The translations under genes and the position numbers were made by a program. A DNA stretch of 64,000 bases, from assembly GCA_016169945.1 (NCBI GenBank), contig JADLSH010000393.1, forward strand, positions 7,209,501-7,273,500. The letters run 5' to 3'. Positions 10,524 to 21,924 of this stretch are shown in pieces. The notes under the pieces were generated by a model, which worked only from the letters and a program-made list of their open reading frames with translations, searched no databases and was not told where the DNA came from. The DNA comes from Trachythela sp. YZ-2020 (lineage: Eukaryota > Cnidaria > Anthozoa > Malacalcyonacea > Clavulariidae). Position 1 is the stretch's first letter. Every line of letters starts with the position of its first letter.

Positions 10524-11148
10524 TTTTGCAATCTGGACTCATGGAATTGAAAATTCTATTGAAAAACTATTTTTAACCTACATTAACAATTTCCACCCTA
10601 CAATAAAATTTGATTACATATATTCACATAAATCAGTAAACTTTCTCGACACAACCATCTACATCGACTCCAACAATAAACTTGAATCAGATCTATACAT
10701 TAAACCAACAGACAGAACCCTCCTATTACACCAAAACTCGTTCCACCCTCAAGCATGCAGAAATGCAGTTATTTACAGCCAGGCACTACGGTACAGACGT
10801 ATAATCACTGACAACGACAAACTACAACAACGACTGAACCATCTACTTGTTGCACTCATCCACCGTGGACACAAACATGACAACATAATAGCAAATTTCA
10901 ACAAAGCATTACAATTCACTCAACATGAATTACTTAACAAGGACAAGACACCCAAAACAAACAACATCCCTATATTCACAATACCATACATTGCACAAAT
11001 ATTATGCAAACACTGGAGCATCATTGAACATGATCCTACATTGCAAATTCTATGGCAAGAACCTCCAATTGTAGCGTATCAAAGAAATAGAAATCTCAAA
11101 GACACACTTGTAACGGCAAAACTCAAAACTAATAATAACAAAAAATAA
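10524..11148 (+). pseudogene. Penelope-type reverse transcriptase, C-terminal fragment
   Basis: About 205 codons from FFAIWTHG onward read as the distal part of a PLE RT: NNFHPTIKF, SVNFLDTTIYI, DLYIKPTDRT, NSFHPQACR and YSQALRYRRI, then PPIVAYQRNRNLKDTLV. The catalytic YIDD-type motif lies upstream and is missing. No GIY-YIG endonuclease can be seen after the stop. Open upstream sequence (10345-10523) belongs to the antisense host-type exon, not to the RT. Confidence 0.85.
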
Positions 11149-11749
11149 TTTGGATACACAAGACCTGACTAACCTAAAACACCATTGACCAGTGGTTAAA
11201 TACTTAATAAATGACCCCATCATCTACAAAATCCCACCTTACAAAAAGTGATACAAAACAGGCAAACACACACATTGGGCACATTGGATTATAACAAAGG
11301 AACTCAAGATTACTAACCCCATGCATCACACGCCTTCAATTATCTGATGGTTGGAAAGAACGAGATAAAATGTCAACAAAATCACAGTGGACATATAAAA
11401 GGATAAGAACCTTAAATAGCTTTCTTAAAAACTACTGTACTCATTGTACAAACAATTAATTGCACATATATGGATATATCAATTGTGAAGATCTAGCTAC
11501 CATATACCAAATAATTCACTTTGAAACAATAATAATTGTACATAAATACACATGAAATTGTACATCACATAGCCTTATATTTCAAGAAGACATAACAATT
11601 ACAACTGTGTAAAAAAAGTTTTTACCACAATTAATTACCATATGTTATATGTTCAATCCCAACAACTATGTATGCACACATTTCTATTTTTGTAAAATTA
11701 TTTTCATTATAACACAAATTGTTGTACAAATTTCTCCTTGTATACAGGT

Positions 11750-12742
11750 ATGGGGCGCCAAATGTGTTTTTATTATTTAGCTGTTTTATGTAGAGTTTTT
11801 TAATGATTTAATTTATTATATTAAATAACCAAAAATCTTGAATTGGTTATTTCAAATAACCAAGTAATAGAAAAGTTGGTTATTTCAAATAACCACTTCT
11901 GTGTGCGTGCATTGATTTTGTTATATCAAATAACCAACTTAGTACATATTGGTTATATCAAATAACCAACTTAGTACATATTGGTTATATCAAATAACCA
12001 ATTTAAGCCGACGCGATTTAATTTTGGTTATATCAAATAACCAACTTCAAATTACTTGCTTATATTATATAACCAATTTTAAAAATGTGATTTAATTTGG
12101 TTATATCAAATAACCAAAATAATTTTTGAACACTTGGCGCACCAAATGACGTAACAACACACCCCTCCCAGAGGCGTAGATTGTACATTTTCGGAACGTT
12201 TTCCACGTTGTGATACAAGGTTCAAAGGTTGTCGCCATTTCCTTGTTTTCTCCTGCTTTGTCATGGCTTCAGATAGATTGGAAAGATCGTTAACCGAAGC
12301 TATCGGAAGGGCAATTCAAGAAACATTCAGGCGCGAAGTAAATTCACCAAAATATATTCACAGTTCATGTCTTATGAATATTTATAATTGTAAACACATT
12401 TCTAGCCGAGGCGCTACTGACCCGGCGGAGCCTAGTAGAATATTGGCATATTCAGACCTTTTTACGAGCTAGGTTGGCCATATGTGGTGATTTAACGTTC
12501 TTATAATAAGGACTTAGAATATCAATGTGACATTTTCTATTTGCCGCTTGCATTTCAGTGATCTCATTGACTAGAATATTAATAAATGTATCGTTTTAAT
12601 ATGGCTCTTTGACTTTGTGTCACTGTAACCATTGCAGGGACTAGCAGAAGGGAAGGGCAACTACAGCCTAATCGCTCTCACTATAAAATTATATTAATGG
12701 ATAATGGCTATTCCAATGCAGCTTCGAATGTCTGCTTTGTTC
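11750..12742. repeat. Left TIR of Mutator-like element, with palindromic GGTTAT repeats
   Basis: Inverted copy of 24048-25132. From about 11826 to 12120 it holds roughly eight copies of a palindrome of the form GGTTATATCAAATAACC, spaced some 20-50 bp apart. The inner part (12650-12742) matches the complement of 24048-24140. Compared with the right TIR it carries extra sequence around 12150-12330 that includes a possible first exon. Confidence 0.85.
12263..12337 (+). CDS. Possible first exon carried in the left TIR
   Basis: An ATG followed by 25 codons beginning MASDRLERSL and ending just before a GTAAAT donor. It occurs only in the left TIR, where extra sequence absent from the right TIR begins, so it may be the element's own promoter and leader exon. 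I cannot show to which downstream exon it splices; the next acceptor (near 12405) is out of phase. Confidence 0.3.
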
Positions 12743-12866
12743 ATTCCAGAAATGGCGGGAAAAATTGAAGTGGCCCCAGGGGCACTCGTGTAATGCATTC
12801 AAAATGTACTGAAAATGCAGTCAAAAATTTCCTGAAGGCGTGTCACAATATTTGCTATATTACATT

Positions 12867-13233
12867 AGCCTGCGTGGCCGGCCCTCGTTGGAGGGGAAAA
12901 GAAGAACAGGGAATGAGGGCCTGCAAGAAAACCCAGCTTTCATGACTGTTCAATTTTTGAACGTAGAATTTGATTAGTCAACACCAATAATTAATTGACA
13001 TGTTTACACACACAGAAATATATTATTACATTTCTTCGTCTTGATTGACATGTTTATGCACAAGCGAATACATTTCCTTCGGTTTGGGGTTTCCCCTATA
13101 GTCCAGCTGCATTTGTATTAGTCAATTTTAATGAGCCTTTATTAGGGCATTTAGTCATGAAAGCTGGGTGTTCTTGCAGGCCCTCATTCCCTGTTCTTCT
13201 TTTCCCCTCCAACGAGGGCCGGCCACGCAGGCT
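12867..13233. mobile_element. MITE with ~80 bp near-perfect TIRs, Mutator-type TSD
   Basis: A 367 bp element starting AGCCTGCGTGGCCGGCCC and ending with the complement; the arms match for about 80 bp with one difference seen. Flanks ATATTACATT (12857-12866) and ATATTACACT (13234-13243) match at 9 of 10 positions, a Mutator-sized duplication. No ORF. It lies inside the larger Mutator-like element, so it is a later insertion. Confidence 0.85.
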
Positions 13234-13786
13234 ATATTACACTGGTTCAGGCCCGTAGCTGGGGGTGGCCTGGGGGGGCACGTGCCCCCACAACCGAAAA
13301 AAATTTTGTAAATGTTCCCCCCCAACCATGATAAAAGTTAATTCACAGATAGAAAGTTGGTTATTTATGGGCGGGGGTATATATGAATTTGGACTCTAAG
13401 ATGAAATTTTATTTTATTGATTTATTTGAACATTTAAGTACCAAAGAACCCTTGACTGTGTGTTTTAGCTCGAAATTATTGGGGTTTTTTGTGATTTTAT
13501 AAGCATTTTTAACTTCCTACTGATTTGGTTTCTATGGCAATGCTTTTGGTATTTTTTGTTTACTTCAGTTTTTTCCATCGTGTAACCATGGAAAAAGCAA
13601 AACTAACTGAATACTCTTCACAACTGACTACATGAAGTCTCTCTGTAGCCATACAGGGTAGAAAAGCATTGCGGGCTCTTCGTATCAGTTCTGTATGTGG
13701 TATTGAAATTTTACATTCAAAACAAACTTAGATCTCGAAAGGTTTTCGGTGAATTTCTTTTGTAAATATATATAAATCGGGCTACC
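13234..13786. other. Non-coding leader region of the Mutator-like element
   Basis: No ORF I can support. It contains G- and C-rich runs near 13260-13330, is AT-rich further on, and precedes the transposase exon A. Confidence 0.4.
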
Positions 13787-14415
13787 ATGGTTAGGAAAAA
13801 GGCGAGACACGTTTACAGGAAAAAGAGGAGAGGAAAACCGTTCAGTGGAAAGCAGAGACATGGTAATAATGATCAGATTGAGACTGCCATAATTGATGAT
13901 GAGAATACAAACACATGTGGGACGCCACAAGGAGATGTTTCCCCAACAACTAGTTCTGGCACCACTAATCGATCCATCAGCGCGTCTAGGAGAAAAATGA
14001 GGTTTCTTGATTCCACTGATGAGTCCTCGGACTCCTCATTAGATACATCTGATGAAGAAACTAACTTTAACAGACAAGGATACCGCCTAATAGACATGGA
14101 CAAGCTGTCAGCCACAATTTCAGAAGCACATGTCTGTAGTGAAGGTAAAGAAAATTTTAAATATTCTTCAAAATCATCTTTAAATACAATGTGATGTTTA
14201 CTTGAAATATTGTTATGTAACTATTTTTACTTCATATTTGTTTGGAAGTCCTATATTTTAGTTGTAAACACCGATTTGATATTGTTTCACATGGTGTTTA
14301 TTATCATAGATTTAATGTATGATAATTATGTTTTGCACTTAAAATCTTACTAAGCTTTCTGACATTTAAACTTGACATTTTTGTATTTTAGGGAGTTTGA
14401 TGATTCATGGAAGTA

Positions 14416-14990
14416 TAGACCGGGAGCCCACAGGGTTGAGCTTAGTTGGAATTTTCATGCACATAGCAATACTCCACATGCATGCTTATATCGGGAAATG
14501 GACGTCTGCCAAGCACATACTGGTGGATGTAGTCAGGGGGGGCATGAGAATGAAACTCCATAATTGAGCTAAATCAGCTTAAGAGTTAACCTGGTGAAAC
14601 CTACTGGAAAATATTCACCATGACCCAGTAAATCGTGAATGACCACTGCCAGACATTTTTAGCGGTGGGGTGGGCCCGCCATATACCCCTGAATCCCCCA
14701 ACCCCATAATTGAGCTAGATCAGCTTAAGAGTTAACCTGATGAAACCTACTGGAAAATGTTCACCACGACTCAGTATATCATCAATGACCACTGCCAGAT
14801 ATTTTTAGCGGTGGGGTGGGCCCGCCAGACACTCCTGAATCTCCAGGCCCATAATTGAGCTAGATCAGCTTAAGAGTTAACCTCATCAAACCTTCTAAAA
14901 ATGTTCACCATGACGCAATATATCATCAATGACCACTGCCAGACATTTTTAGCGGTGAAGCGGGCCCGCCAGACCCTCCTGAATGCCTCA
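14416..14990. repeat. Left TIR of the nested element, with tandem subrepeats
   Basis: Inverted copy of 21390-21924. After a unique 140 bp outer part come three tandem subrepeats of about 140 bp (14559, 14703 and 14850 onward), each with CATAATTGAGCTA, AAGAGTTAACCT, TGACCACTGCCAGA and a GC-rich GTGGGGTGGGCCCGCC block. The coding gene starts 98 bp after this TIR. Confidence 0.9.
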
Positions 14991-15087
14991 AAATATATAT
15001 ATGGGAGAGTCCGCTGTGCTTAGCATTTTTTGGCACTTTCGTCTGTTTTGGATCTTTTGTTTATCGGGCCCGACGGCCGCCGAGTGG

Positions 15088-18000
15088 ATGGATATGGATC
15101 CAGAAGAAACAAGACCAATAGACGCTGCATCTACTAGCAATGTTGTCAATCGAGAGGTACTGTATGATTAATAACTATACTCTATAGATATGTGAAGTTG
15201 GCGTGATAATTCGAAATCTGAACAATGCAAAATTCAGATATTCATTTTTGCTGTGATTGCCCTCCATATTAATTATTATACTGAAGGAAAACTTTAAATA
15301 TATTATAAATGGAATATGTATTCAACTTAAAGTTGTAGTTTTATTCCACTAACGTATATACAAAAATTATAATCAAAAAGAGCTAAAATAGAACATGAAA
15401 TTCACGAAGGTTACAGCAATGTTTGCATTATTTTTCGCTTCGCAGAAAAATGTGCTTCGCTATGCTAATTTAAAACCATGTTCATTTCAACAGAACGCGG
15501 TTCATGAATAACCTATAATTAATATAATAATTAATGTATTAAAAATACCCCGCTGATACGAGCACGACTATGGAGTGACTTTCTAATTTCGATCTTGACT
15601 AATCCGTCAAATGTATTCCCGAAAATGTCTATTTATATGGTCAGTTCTAATATATAAAAAAATTTCACTATAGTCTATACGTTCGATTTTAAGTTGGGAA
15701 TAATAAACCAGCAACGTCTCATTTACACGAATTGCGAATACCGGTATTGCAATTCCCATACTGCCCAACCTGTCAACACGCACGCAACACGGTTTTTATT
15801 TCTGAAATATTTCACTTCCAGCACGACGACACAGAGAGTTTTCCAACCTGTTACATTTGTCACCCGCCAATAGCGTCTAAGGAAGACGAAGGCAAATTGA
15901 GAAAGTTCAGTGACAGCACATGGACCAAAATAAAGCATGCTGCGGCCTTTCGTAACAATTTTAACACAGACAAATACGTTGAGGTTACACAAAAAGTTTT
16001 AGTAAGCAGTGATCACGAATCCCTAATTCTCAGCTATCACCCTTCTTGTTATAAGAAATACACTGCAGTAAAGCGCCCGAAAGAACACCTACCTACTGAC
16101 AATGAGCCCGCAACAAAAAAGGCTTGTATCGAGACCAGACGTTGTGGCGTCCTTCCTAAGTCAGATTAGCAGGGTCTATTGTAAGGAAGATGTATTTTCT
16201 GTGGTAACAGTAGTAAGAAGAGAAATGGAAAAGAGGAGCCCAGACTAAAGGTATCTACAGTTGCCGGTTGTGAGTCACTTTGCCAGAGGGTAAATAATTC
16301 CAAAAACGAACGTATCAAGAGTCTCATTCGCAGTGGTGTGGACCTGATCGCAAAGGAAGCTGAATACCACAAATCCTGCCATGTCCAGTTCCTGATGGAG
16401 ACCGATGTTGATAATGAAGAGAAGCCTAGAGGAGAGAGTTCATCTCAGTCCTATCACAATAGTGCATTTGCATCTCTGGTTTCCTTTATCCAGGACGAGG
16501 TGTTAATAAAACATCGATCGGTATTGGTTAGTGATTTACTTGGCATGTACAGAGAAGAATACACCGGTGTCGGGGGAGACGAGAGAGATGTCCAGGGATA
16601 CACAGCCCAAAATCTTACCAGGAAGATAGAAGAGCATTTGAAAGAAAAAGTCGCAATAACATTAGTAAACCAGAGAAAAGGCAACTTCATCTACAATTCC
16701 GTTATTTCAGAAGATGATGTCCGGAATCGCCTGCACGAAGATGCTGAACGGTATGAAGAGGATAACAAGTTAAGATGGGCTGCGCTTCATCTTAGATCTC
16801 AGATTATGAAGCTTCCAAAGACCAAGACTCCAAACCCTGGAACAGTCCAAAATTTGAAAGATTGCGCCCCAGAGATGCCAGCACAGCTAGATCTATTTTT
16901 CAGAACTCTCTTGGGTGGTGTCAAACCAACTTTTCATGGGACACAAAAGGATACACTCGACCAAAAGGTAACTGCAATGGAAACACACATCATTTGGTCT
17001 AGGATTTGCATCCCTCACAGGGTCAAAACTGGTGACTCAGATTCTAAACCGAACAGGACATTCTATAAGCTACAGTGAGACCAAAGGTCTCGAGACTGAA
17101 TTCTCCTATTCAGTTGCGAATAATAAACGCGACGCGCCCGATGGCATTCGTCTGGAACCAAACGTAGCAACGGCCTGTGTGTGGGATAACAATGATGCAA
17201 ACGTGGAAACTCTTGATGGGAAAGAGACTTTACATGCGACAGTTGGGCACACATACCAGAATGTGTTGCAAGAAGACGTAAATGCCAATAATAATCCAAT
17301 TGCGTATCGAGTAGGAAGAAACCGACGAAGTTTTGTTGGGAAGGAAATTAAGGGAAATACCACCATTCAGAAAGTCAATCCACACAGCCAAGTTCCTCAT
17401 TCCCGCTAGACCAGTATCTACTAGCACTTCTTCCAGAGCATCCACATCAGCATCTCAATCGACTGTGGAAGAACGGGGTGAAAGCAAAATACGACTTAAG
17501 ATATTGGATCTTTATTGGTTTTGGAAGCTAATTGAAAGCAACAACACTCCATTGTATGCTGGATTCATGAGCAAGTACATCGACGACCACTTACCACTTC
17601 AACGAATTTGCTACATGGACCCAATATCCCGATCGCCCACCAACAATGATGTGGTAAGAGAGACGATGATCCGGACCTTGAAGGTTGCAAATGAAACTGG
17701 CCAAGATTATGCGGTTGTCACCTATGATTTGCAGGTTGCATTGAAAGCCTACTCAATTCAAGCAATCGAAACCCCTTTGTTCAACAAGCTCTTGGTCATG
17801 CTAGGCAATTTCCACATCGAGTTGGCGTTTTATGGAGCAATTGGCACACTCATTAAAGAAAGTGGAATTTATTCTCACGGAAGCCGACATATTAGCAGAA
17901 GGTTCAATGATGGGATTTATCAAGGGGAAGTTCTACAACAGATGCACTCGGATTCATGAGCTTCTGTCCAATGTCTTGGAGCAGAAACTGTATGAACGCT

Positions 18001-20872
18001 TTCTCTTTGACACACCTCAAGAAGACGACGATTCCTTCCAAGAAGTGATGTCTACAGTACCTTTAGACCCTAGACTAGCAGAGGAACACCTATCCGAACC
18101 AGCCGTTACCGATCATCTGCAGAGATATGAAGATTATTTCCAGTGGTTCTCGAGGGAAATCTTGGCTCAACAGCTCAGTTCTGGGCCATTTACATCTTCC
18201 TGATCAATCGCCTCCATCGAGAACTGCAGAGATGCGTAAAGACAAATGACGTTAATGGTTACATTACCATCTTCCCAACGATGCTCTCAGTGTTCTTTGC
18301 CCTGAACCGACCAAACTACGCCAGATGGGGAACACTTTTCCAGCATAAGTTGAAAAGTGCAGGCCCGGAGTTGCGTGACGTATTGGAGAATGGTGCATTT
18401 TTCATAAGACGTACCAAGAAGAATTACAACCGATCCACTGTTGACCTCTCCCTGGAGCAGACAGTAAACCGTGATGCTGGTTCACGAATGACGGGAATCG
18501 TGTCCTTCCGAAATTCATTTCACTGAACATGTCCCAGCGTGCCACAGCAGTCACCGAGATAAGAACATTCGTTGGGCTTGAAATGGGAGAAAATGTAACA
18601 TCTCAATGCCGTCCCTCAAGAATCAAAAGGGACAACCGTCAGATGGCCGAATTGAGTGCAAGAATTGACGAATACTGCAATCCATTCAGAGATGATGCTC
18701 CGACTTCCTTGGTGAACGTTGCAAACGGTCAAGCACCATCCAAACCTACTGAAACATACCTACTCAACACGCTGAAAAGAGGTGAAGACGAAAGAGACAA
18801 ATTTCAAGACGAATGGAAGAGCGACAACACCCGATTTTTACAACCTGTGAAACGCACGCGGGTGCAGAACTTCGCTGCTCAAAACGCAAAGAAGAAATCC
18901 AAACTACCTGCTTTAGGAAAAGCCAAAGCAAATGCTGAGAGCCTGAGGGACATGTTCGTACGAATGATCGTATTAGTTTCAGAGAAGACTGCATTAGACC
19001 TTCGAAAGATTATCTCCTACCCAATTACAACGTACCCACTGTCACTCGCACACTGTGATGGGGCGCATATGAAAACTGAAAAGTCTGCGCTGCTGAGGAA
19101 GCTTGAGTCCTTACAGACGGAAACAATCACAGACGCAGAGTTACCGAGAAGTTACGTACAGGTTTATGACGGAGGACTTCTTCTACATTCTCTCCTCTCG
19201 CAGACAGCTACGGGAGCATCATACGCATCAATGGCTCGAACCATGTTGTCAGTGGTATGTTCAGGGAGGGCTAGTGAAGTCCATGTTTGCATGGACAAGT
19301 ATGTGGAGAACTCCATAAAGGATAGTGAAAGAAAGTCGCGGGGTGCAGTTGACTCAGCATATGCAATAACCGGGCCAGAACAGAAAATCGGACAAAGCGG
19401 GAAGAAACTTCTCACAAATGGAGTTTTCAAGAATGAATTTGCCAAGTTTCTCTTGAAAGAGTGGAAGAAGGCGAACTACTGGAATATCTTTGGTGGTAAG
19501 ACCTTGATTGCTTCTTATGGTGGAGAGTGTTTACAGTACGTCCCCGACTAACATCATGAAATCACTGTAACCAGCCCATTACAGCGACCATGAAGAGGCC
19601 GATACCCTGATTGCTTTCCACATTGCAAATATTACAGCAGACAATGTTATAGTGAGAGCATCCGACACCGATGTCTTGGTGATACTTATTGGTGCTATTG
19701 ACCAGGTAAGCCCAGATGACAGGACGATGGCCGACATATGCATTATCATGGACTGTGGGGTGGGAAACAGCAGAAGGTACATCAATGTAACCAACATTGC
19801 TGATGTCCTAGAAGAGCGCAAACCTGGACTTCCCAGAGCACTGCCTGGATACCATGCCTTCACCGGATGTGACTTCACGTCGGCCTTTTACAGGTTAGCA
19901 AATAATTATTTATGTGAACAATCGCTATTAAAAACCATACAACCAACCCAAACTTTACTTAAAAATAGAGAAAGTTGTCTGGAAAAAATGGAAAATACAT
20001 TGCAATTGATATATATTTATTACTGTAGTGATTGATACTATATACATTTACTGTTTCAGGAAAGGCAAAACTAAAGCACTCACTATTGTTGAAAAGGACA
20101 TGACTGACTGCTCAGTTAACCTTTTCATCAGCATGGGTGACGTGAACAATACTGTTGATCTAGATGTTACATCCGAGTTTGTATGCTGAATGTACGCACA
20201 GAGCAATCTTAAAGATGTAAATGAAGCAAGATACAAGAAACTGATGCAAATGACTGGCAAAGTTGATCAGGTGATTAAAACGAGAACCGTAATTAACTTA
20301 ATATAAGTTGCACTAAAAATAAAAAAATGGGACTGGTTGTTTTGAACTCGTACAACAAGCTTGTCCCCCCCAAAAAAAACAAACTTGCCCCCGATGCATT
20401 GTCAACCTCGCTATAGCCAGTTTTGTGGTCCCATCCTGGAAATGCTGAAACACATCACAATAGCTATAATCAACAATTTAATTGCCTTTAGGAGAATCCA
20501 TTGGCAAACATAAAAAAGATCGATTGTTCCTTGTTGCCACCTTCTCTTCCAGCTCTCAAGATGAAGATTCAAAGAGCGCAGTATGTCACAGCGTTATGGA
20601 CCCATGCAATCACTGCATTTCCCGAGGAAGGTTTGTCTCCAACCGAGTATGGATGGTATGCGGATGACAACATTCTAAAGCCAACCTGGTTTGAAGGACC
20701 TGCCATACCAGACAGTTTATTTACAAACGACGATGAAAACTCAGAGGAAATGGAAGACGAAGTTGACAGTGACTCTGAAGAAGAAACCATTGATGGACTG
20801 CTGAGTGATTCAGAAAAAGCATGGAGTGAAGAGTCCGATTCGGGAGAAGAACTAGAAGACGACGAGGACTAA
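15088..20872 (+). pseudogene. Zn-finger / DUF6589-like / FEN1-like nuclease protein of the nested element
   Basis: Exons 15088-15156, 15822-19893, 20060-20270 and 20492-20872 have consensus splice sites and would encode about 1,580 aa. Two zinc-binding modules come first: CYICHPP with HPSCYKKY, then CIFCGN with a later YHKSC. Next are ILNRTGHSISY, APDGIRL, ACVWDNND, HATVG, a DUF6589-like part (YAVVTYDLQVALKAYS, LGNFHIELAFYGAIG) and ALNRPNYARWG. A nuclease part has VYDGGLLLHSLL, EEADTLIAFHIA, SDTDVLVILI and FTGCDFTSAF, the spaced acidic motifs of a FEN1/XPG (PIN-fold) nuclease. The C-terminus is acidic. Lesions: in-frame stops near 16167, 16182 and 20187, and frame changes near 17030, 17390, 17865, 18170, 18500 and 19570. 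Related, apparently intact proteins exist in cnidarian genomes (memory only). Likely role: mobility of its own element. Confidence 0.75.
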
Positions 20873-21389
20873 TGACAGACAACAACTCCAGATAATTTGA
20901 TATTTATTTAACCGAATTGTTGATATATGCATGTGACCATTTGTATTGGCTAGACAATGTTATGCTTAACTTTTTAGGCCACTTGAATGGGGGTGGAGAG
21001 GCTGTTAGTTGCTTGTTTGCAGACGTTGTATATTTCACACCAAGCGACAAAATACTACCGTCTGCTGATCAGAACGCCAAATTGAGGTCATGAGAATTAC
21101 AACGTCTGCGAGCAGGCTAGGTTGTTAGGGACCAGTCATTAATAATGGAAGGGAGGGTGGGAGGAATTACTAGCATTTCATTTGTTCTTGCAACAACTCC
21201 ATTTATGAGACAGCACGTGTGAAGTATTTTCTAGTATTTACTCCCCAGATGCATATATTTTTGTTTTGAGGCTGACCCTATTGATGCCAAAAAATTTGGG
21301 TCCACCCCCTATTCTCACCCACCCCCTCTGTCAGTATTAATGACCGGTCCCATGGTGCACTTGGAGGGAACATCCATCAGAGAGAATGT

Positions 21390-21924
21390 CTGGCAGTGGT
21401 CATTGATAATATACTGCGTCATGGTGAACATTTTTAGAAGGTTTCATCAGGTTAACAAGCTGATCTAGCTCAATTATGGGGCTGGAGATTCAGGAGTGTC
21501 TGGCGGGCCCACCCCACCGCTAAAAATGTCTGGCAGTGGTCATTGATGATATACTGAGTCGTGGTGAACATTTTCCAGTAGGTTTCATCAGGTTAACTCT
21601 TAAGCTGATCTAGCTCAATTATGGGGCTGGAGCTTCAGGGGTGTCTGGCGGGCCCACTCCACCGCTAAAAATGTCTGACAGTGGTCATTCATGATTTACT
21701 GGGTCATGGTGAACATTTTCCAGTAGGTTTCACCAGGTTAACTCTTAAGCTGATCTAGCTCAATTATGGAGTTTCATTCTCATGCCCCCCCTGACTACAT
21801 CCACCAGTATGTGCTTGGCAGACATCCATTTCCCGATATAAGCATGCATGTGGAGTATTGCTATGTGCATATCAGTGCTATGTGCTATTTCCAACTAAGC
21901 TCAACCCTATGGGCTCCCGGTCTA
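21390..21924. repeat. Right TIR of the nested element
   Basis: Complement of 14416-14990, with three tandem subrepeats read in the opposite direction (from about 21395, 21525 and 21670) and the outer unique part ending in GGTCTA at 21924. Similarity to the left TIR is high but imperfect, consistent with the decayed coding region. Confidence 0.9.

Larger units (their letters stand above)
14416..21924 (+). mobile_element. 7.5 kb TIR transposon encoding a DUF6589/FEN1-like protein
   Basis: Inverted ends TAGACCGGGAGCCCA at 14416 and its complement ending 21924, flanked on both sides by GTA (14413-14415 and 21925-21927). The insertion interrupts the Mutator-like transposase reading frame, which is restored on precise removal together with one GTA; this fixes the borders and shows a 3 bp TSD. 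TIRs are about 550 bp and contain tandem ~140 bp subrepeats. The single four-exon gene inside (15088-20872) carries no DDE or RNase H-like transposase that I can see. Terminal sequence and coding content do not match a superfamily I can name with confidence. Confidence 0.85.
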
